This document shows positions 60,013 through 64,000 of a DNA stretch of 64,000 nucleotides, piece by piece. Position 1 is the first letter of the stretch; every line of letters begins with the position of its first letter. The stretch lies in contig JBBMOA010000013.1 in NCBI GenBank assembly GCA_037954235.1, positions 25,587,192 to 25,651,191 of the forward strand, read 5' to 3'. The translations under genes were made by a program, and so were the position numbers. This DNA is from Aulostomus chinensis. Its lineage: Eukaryota > Chordata > Actinopteri > Syngnathiformes > Aulostomidae. The notes beneath the pieces are model-generated. The model saw only the letters and a program-made list of their open reading frames with translations, was not told where the DNA came from and did no database searches.

Positions 60013-60180
60013 AGAGGAGGGAATCTTTTCATCGGCGTTTGTTTGTTTGCCTCTCAGCCAGATTACACAAAAACTACGAGGCCCATTTCCAGTAAACTTG
60101 GCGGAGGGTTGTAAAATGAGCCTTTGAAGAAGAACCCACAACATTTTAAGCCATGACAGTCACAGCACCACCTGGTGGCA
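60013..60180 (+). mobile_element. Dispersed repeat 'AAACTA-GAAC', plus copy with CTCF-like motif
   Basis: GAGGAGGGAATCTTTTCATC, GTTTGTTTGTTTGCCTCTCA, GATTACACAAAAACTACGAG, GTAAACTTGGCGGAGGG and GAAGAACCCACAACATTT are followed by CAGCACCACCTGGTGGCA. It is the inverse of the copy at 45757-45912 and related to 36947-37095. Confidence 0.75.
60164..60180 (-). promoter_or_regulatory. CTCF-like motif inside a repeat
   Basis: AGCACCACCTGGTGGCA reads TGCCACCAGGTGGTGCT on the minus strand, a good CTCF core except T for C after GGTGG. It occupies the same edge of its repeat copy as the 45759 motif. Confidence 0.35.
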
Positions 60181-61578
60181 ACAAGAAATTACATGTTGTT
60201 TTCCAGTTTGACATCCTTCTCCTAGTGGGCCGGCCCGGTCCATCTCACATTTGGTCAGGACCACCTTAAGAACTGGGCGATGTGCTGTAGTAAAGATTGT
60301 GAATTCTCATCAAAAAGGTGTCACCGAGGCCAAGCAGCCATGTTGTACGTTTCATACAGAACGTGTAAGTGGTCACATGGTCAGATCTCTTCCGAAATCC
60401 CACATTTGAAGAGAGTCTCTGCCTGAAGACGTCTACAAGCTGAATTTAAATCATATTTAAAGTTATAATCCAAGTCATTAAGCAGCAGCATCATGATAAG
60501 CGTGTCTTTTCTAGCGCCATCTGCTGGACACAGGAGGTGCTGAAACTGCAGAGTGCTCTCAAGCAACAGCGTGACCAGGAGCGAATGGAAACATTCCGGC
60601 AACGACTAATTCAGGCGCAAGAAGCACCAAGGCTAAATACATTTCCTACAAATTTTAAAGTTTGGCACTCACGGGACATCAGTATAACCTGTTTAGTTGA
60701 TTAGAATATAAAAAAAATCAGAAACCTACAGAACAGATGTCTAATAAAAACCACACGTCTGTGGTGACCTCTGTATCACCAAAAAAATAACCTTCCTGCA
60801 GCGACCCGGTGTCTGCTTCCTTCTATCGGCTGAGCACCGTTTGTCATCTCTGAAGGATATTTGTGTCTGTGCGGTGTGAATCTTCTGTTTTATATAAAGC
60901 TGGAAATATGTTTTATCATGACTTTTTCCTCTCCAGCGGTTCCTGTTCCTCCAGCGAAATTTCCTCCCTCTCTCAGCTTTGCGGGGTTTAGAAAAAAAAA
61001 CAAAAAAAAAAAACACCACCCAGCATCATCTGCACTCAATCAGAATAATTATCCCAAGAAATGCTGTGCAGAGCCCGTGAGAGGTGAGGGGGAATGAAGC
61101 ACAGAGGCTATTGGCAATCACCTCCCTGCAGTCATTATTAGTCATCTCTCTGCTGCTTTGGAAGAGGACCTGAATGGCTTGGGAGGACGCCAGGTGAAGC
61201 CGACAGAGAGACAGGCGAACAGAGAAAATCCCCGATGTGGCTCCGGTGCCCAGAAAGTCTCAGTGATCTCTGAAGTCTCTGGCAGCCATTTGTACATGAG
61301 TATTAGCTTTATGTTCTGTCTGTCAAGCTTCCTTTTATTTATAGATTTTAAAACACTGAACTTGTCACTCGGAAGATGTGCAGGATTTTAAAAAATCCCA
61401 AAGAGGCCAACAACACAGTCCTTCGCTATAAAAATCGTCCAAGGGGGATGAAGTGTTTGAGGTCCTGTCAGGATGTGTGAATGCTTCCTGGAAGCGTTTT
61501 TGTGGTACATCGTGGGGTTCCTGTTTGTCTACAAAATGGCTTTGCAATCAAAAGTTCCTCAAAGCTCTCTAAGTTCAT
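60181..61578. other. Unannotated DNA apart from one CTCF-like motif
   Basis: A motif at 60513-60527 is listed separately. An A-rich run lies at about 60990-61012. Open frames (60741-61097, both strands) show no coding bias. Confidence 0.45.
60513..60527 (-). promoter_or_regulatory. CTCF-like motif
   Basis: AGCGCCATCTGCTGG reads CCAGCAGATGGCGCT on the minus strand, matching the CTCF core closely. It lies 333 bp right of the repeat-borne motif at 60164 and has the same orientation. Confidence 0.45.
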
Positions 61579-61760
61579 AAAGCATGCAGCAAACACAGAG
61601 AATTCTTCACTGATTGGGCTCCAGTGCCCATGAAGTATCGGTTTTATGAGTCCACAGGGGCCTGGCAGCCATCCTCAGATGAATATCTCTATGGGTTGAA
61701 TTTCTATTTCACCCTCGAGAATTGCACTCCTCTCTATTCCAGATATTTAAAAACTGGCTA
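61579..61760 (+). repeat. Local duplicate, block A
   Basis: It shares an ordered set of words with blocks B (62847-63030) and C (63421-63620): AAAGCATGCAGCAAACACAG, CAGTGCCCA, CTGGCAGCCATCCTCAGATG, TTTCACCCTCGAGAATTGCA and TTCCAGATATTTAAAAA. Similarity to B is clearest in the TTTCACCCTC half and to C in the CTGGCAGCCAT part. Confidence 0.65.
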
Positions 61761-62736
61761 TTTCAAAGTCTAACATTTCAAAAGAAATGGGGATGCATCT
61801 TAACCCTCACAGATTCAATAATGACCCTCATTCATACTGGGATTCCTCCATGTTGGCCTGCAGACTTCCAGCAACCCTTGAAAGAGCCTCAAAGTCATTT
61901 TACTTTCAGTGAGGAGCTCTGAGCTGCGATGGCTCTCACACCAATGGATTCACCAGCGATCGAGCGCTGCCAGGTCGCCGACGTCTGCTGGCTTTCTCAG
62001 CCCGTCCTCACCATCCTTCTCTGTCAGCTGACACGCAGAACTTTCCCCAGCAAGCAGAGAAAACCCTTACTGTCTATCTGCCGACACTTCACCCAGAAGG
62101 TGTGTTTTGCCTTTTAAACGTAGACGAATGAGTATCTTGTGTTCCGGTGCTCTTACTTTTACATCATTCTGTCTCAGGTGTCAATTTATGTGACAGAGGC
62201 ACAAATATAAACGCATTGAAATCAATACACTATTCCTGTTTTTTTTGTCTTTTATCTGTAACTTACCTTCTTGGGTTACAGAGATATTGTGAATTATTTT
62301 AAATTACTTGTCTTGCAACATACGGTGTCGTGAGATACTCTGATTTGCATCCTTAATGCAAAATGGCAATTTTTTTTTATTATGGCCAAATATTTATTTG
62401 CGGGGGGGGGGGTTGTATTTTCCTTTTTTTTCCTTTTGATATTAACCGAGACATTTTCTTGAGTTGTTTTCTATGTGCATATCGTTTTACTGTGAGCAAA
62501 TAAGAAAAACATGCATGAGGGCGGAAAAAGGAGAGAAAAACAGACCAATTTGCAGTTAAGGCTTCATTACAGCCAAAGTTTTTACATGCAAGTTGAAAAA
62601 AAAATGGTTAAAACAATGTTTTTAAATCCTGCTGTCACTCAGATGTTTCATTTTCTGGTTTGTTTTTTTTCTATCTGATTATTGCATGTGAACACTTGTC
62701 GTTTCTCCTCTTCGAAATCCTCACAGTTTGCGTGGA
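61761..62736. other. Unannotated DNA between blocks A and B
   Basis: It has a G11 run at 62402-62412 and T runs near 62240 and 62372. The open frame 61929-62117 (plus) is unbiased. Confidence 0.45.
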
Positions 62737-62753
62737 TGCCATCTAGTGGCTGC
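62737..62753 (-). promoter_or_regulatory. CTCF-like motif
   Basis: TGCCATCTAGTGGCTGC reads CCACTAGATGGCA within its minus-strand complement, a fair CTCF core. It sits about 95 bases left of block B. Confidence 0.35.
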
Positions 62754-62846
62754 TCAATGGTTCTGCAATGTTCTCCGATGGCACGCCTGACTATTCCGGC
62801 TCCTCCTGACTGCAATACTCCTGAACAGTATTTGCGTGTCTTTGCT

Positions 62847-63030
62847 AAAGCACACAGCAGACAGACAAAATAAAAACAGTGATGAGACCTCAGTGCCCAG
62901 GAAGGATCCCTCCTGGCAGCTCACCAAGCCCACTGAGGAGTGGCAGATGAATTATTTTCTCCGTGTTTTGGCTCTCTAGTGTTTCACCCTCAAGAACCGC
63001 ACTTGTCTACGATCCAGAGATTTTACATGA
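62847..63030 (+). repeat. Local duplicate, block B
   Basis: AAAGCACACAGCAGACAGAC, then CAGTGATGAGACCTCAGTGC, GTGGCAGATGAATTATTTTC, TTTCACCCTCAAGAACCGCA and CGATCCAGAGATTTTACATG. See block A for the shared word order. The interval from block A is about 1.27 kb and to block C about 0.57 kb. Confidence 0.65.
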
Positions 63031-63420
63031 CTGAGCCAATCACTTCATGTATGAAGTCCAAAATTGCTGCAGGCAATAGATATGTGAGAGTTCCTGACAA
63101 GTAAAAGCCCCGAGGACATGGCCTGTCCTCCCCGGAACGCTGCTTGGGTTGTTTGTTCAAATGATTTACAGCGACCCAGGGTTGTGTTTTTGATGAGCAA
63201 TAGCTGCCAAAAGAATAACTCTCCTCCCCTGAAGCAACATGTGTTCCGGAGTTACTGTACAAATCGATGTACTTCCCTCCTAAAGACCTCTTTCTGAACT
63301 GTCAATATTCACATCTAGCCGGGATAACGTGTCAGTGCTGATCGCGTTAGCTCTTTTTACCGTCTTCTTGAAGAAGATTGTGTGGTGGCACATTGATTGA
63401 ATGAAGACATTCAAAGAACC
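63031..63420. other. Unannotated DNA between blocks B and C
   Basis: A minus-strand open frame (63023-63262) has no recognised domain. Nothing else is seen. Confidence 0.45.
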
Positions 63421-63620
63421 TCTCAAGACACAAACAGCAATGAGACATCAGTGCCCACAAACTATCCAAGTCCTGTGAAAGCTCTGGCTGTACGACAGTC
63501 GCTCTGGGGACTGGCAGCCATGCCCAGATGAATTTTCACTCTGTTTTTTTGAAAGTTTTCCATTTCAGTCTGGAGACTCGTTGTTGTCAGCGATCCAGAC
63601 ATTTTTAAAAACACACGTGG
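63421..63620 (+). repeat. Local duplicate, block C
   Basis: CAAACAGCAATGAGACATCA, then GTGCCCACAA, GACTGGCAGCCATGCCCAGA, TGAATTTTCACTCTG and CAGCGATCCAGACATTTTTA. Its first part is closest to block B (AATGAGACATCAGTGCCCA versus GATGAGACCTCAGTGCCCA). Confidence 0.6.
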
Positions 63621-64000
63621 TTGCTTTTAAAGCGCAGGTTCATGTCAAGGTTCCGCTAAAATTCATTGATGAAGCCGTTAAGCTCTTGACTCTCTCTAAA
63701 GATACTCCAGACTTTACAGTCCGCCTCAGAAAAAGAACACCCCACTCAAGACACATCTGTCTGAGATGCAGATCCATCCTCTGCTTAAACTGATGGCACA
63801 GCAGCTCCTCTGAGATGAACATTCATCCTCCCTGATGAATCTCTAATATTTCATCCCGTCTCCCACCCACAGTTTGCTAAAAGACTGACCTGCTGCAGTC
63901 TGAAATGTCAACCTGAGTCCAAATAACCCTGAAGGCACTCTTCAGGTTTGAGAACTCGAGACTTCTGCCATGTTTCTGCACACGTTTAGTCTTTAGCCAT
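63621..64000. other. Right edge, no gene seen
   Basis: A 70-codon open frame starting 63581 has no recognised domain. The local duplication may continue beyond the window. Confidence 0.4.

Overview
The window looks like nuclear DNA of a teleost fish, probably a percomorph. The reasons are the dense (CA)n, (GA)n and (GATA)n microsatellites, many short degenerate dispersed repeats of kinds common in teleosts (a SINE with a (GGAT)n tail, a GTGACCTTTGACC family, a GTTAGCTTAG-armed MITE), and only short scattered open frames. I see no intact protein-coding gene, no rRNA or tRNA gene, no CRISPR array and no operon-like structure. It is either a gene desert or the inside of a very large intron.

Layout. 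0-5 kb: unannotated DNA with a (GT)n array, a (GATA/GACA)n array beside a retroposon 3' end, and a 5'-truncated SINE with a perfect 15-bp target-site duplication (4720-4930). 5-13 kb: an unrecognised 85-codon open frame (5438-5695, minus), a MITE-like element (8600-9043), a (GA)n array and a CpG-rich open frame (12593-12790, minus). 13-34 kb: mostly unannotated DNA with dispersed repeats at 14.7, 19.0, 21.2 and 23.4 kb, a degenerate minisatellite of about 55-bp units (21290-21634), several microsatellites and stretches dense in TAAT cores. 34.2-34.5 kb: the best protein-derived sequence, a broken coiled-coil segment that weakly resembles the SYCP3/XLR family. 36-46 kb: dispersed repeats, including a longer SINE copy (42109-42420). 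47.8-48.1 kb: two long (TG)n arrays. 49-57 kb: further repeats, a G19 run and a MITE with long terminal inverted repeats (54441-54905), then a GC3-rich open frame that may be an exon (55899-56142). 57-64 kb: another copy of the 45.8-kb repeat and, at the right edge, three mutually similar blocks (61.6, 62.9 and 63.4 kb).

The most notable signals are: (1) CTCF-like motifs that point right at 38.7, 45.8 and 48.7 kb and left at 60.2, 60.5 and 62.7 kb, a convergent layout, with two of them carried inside copies of one dispersed repeat; (2) the triple homologous block at the right edge; (3) the SYCP3/XLR-like relic; (4) a pair of related MITE copies in opposite orientation 46 kb apart. Repeat family assignments rest on copy-to-copy comparison inside the window plus memory of teleost repeats. 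No database search was run.
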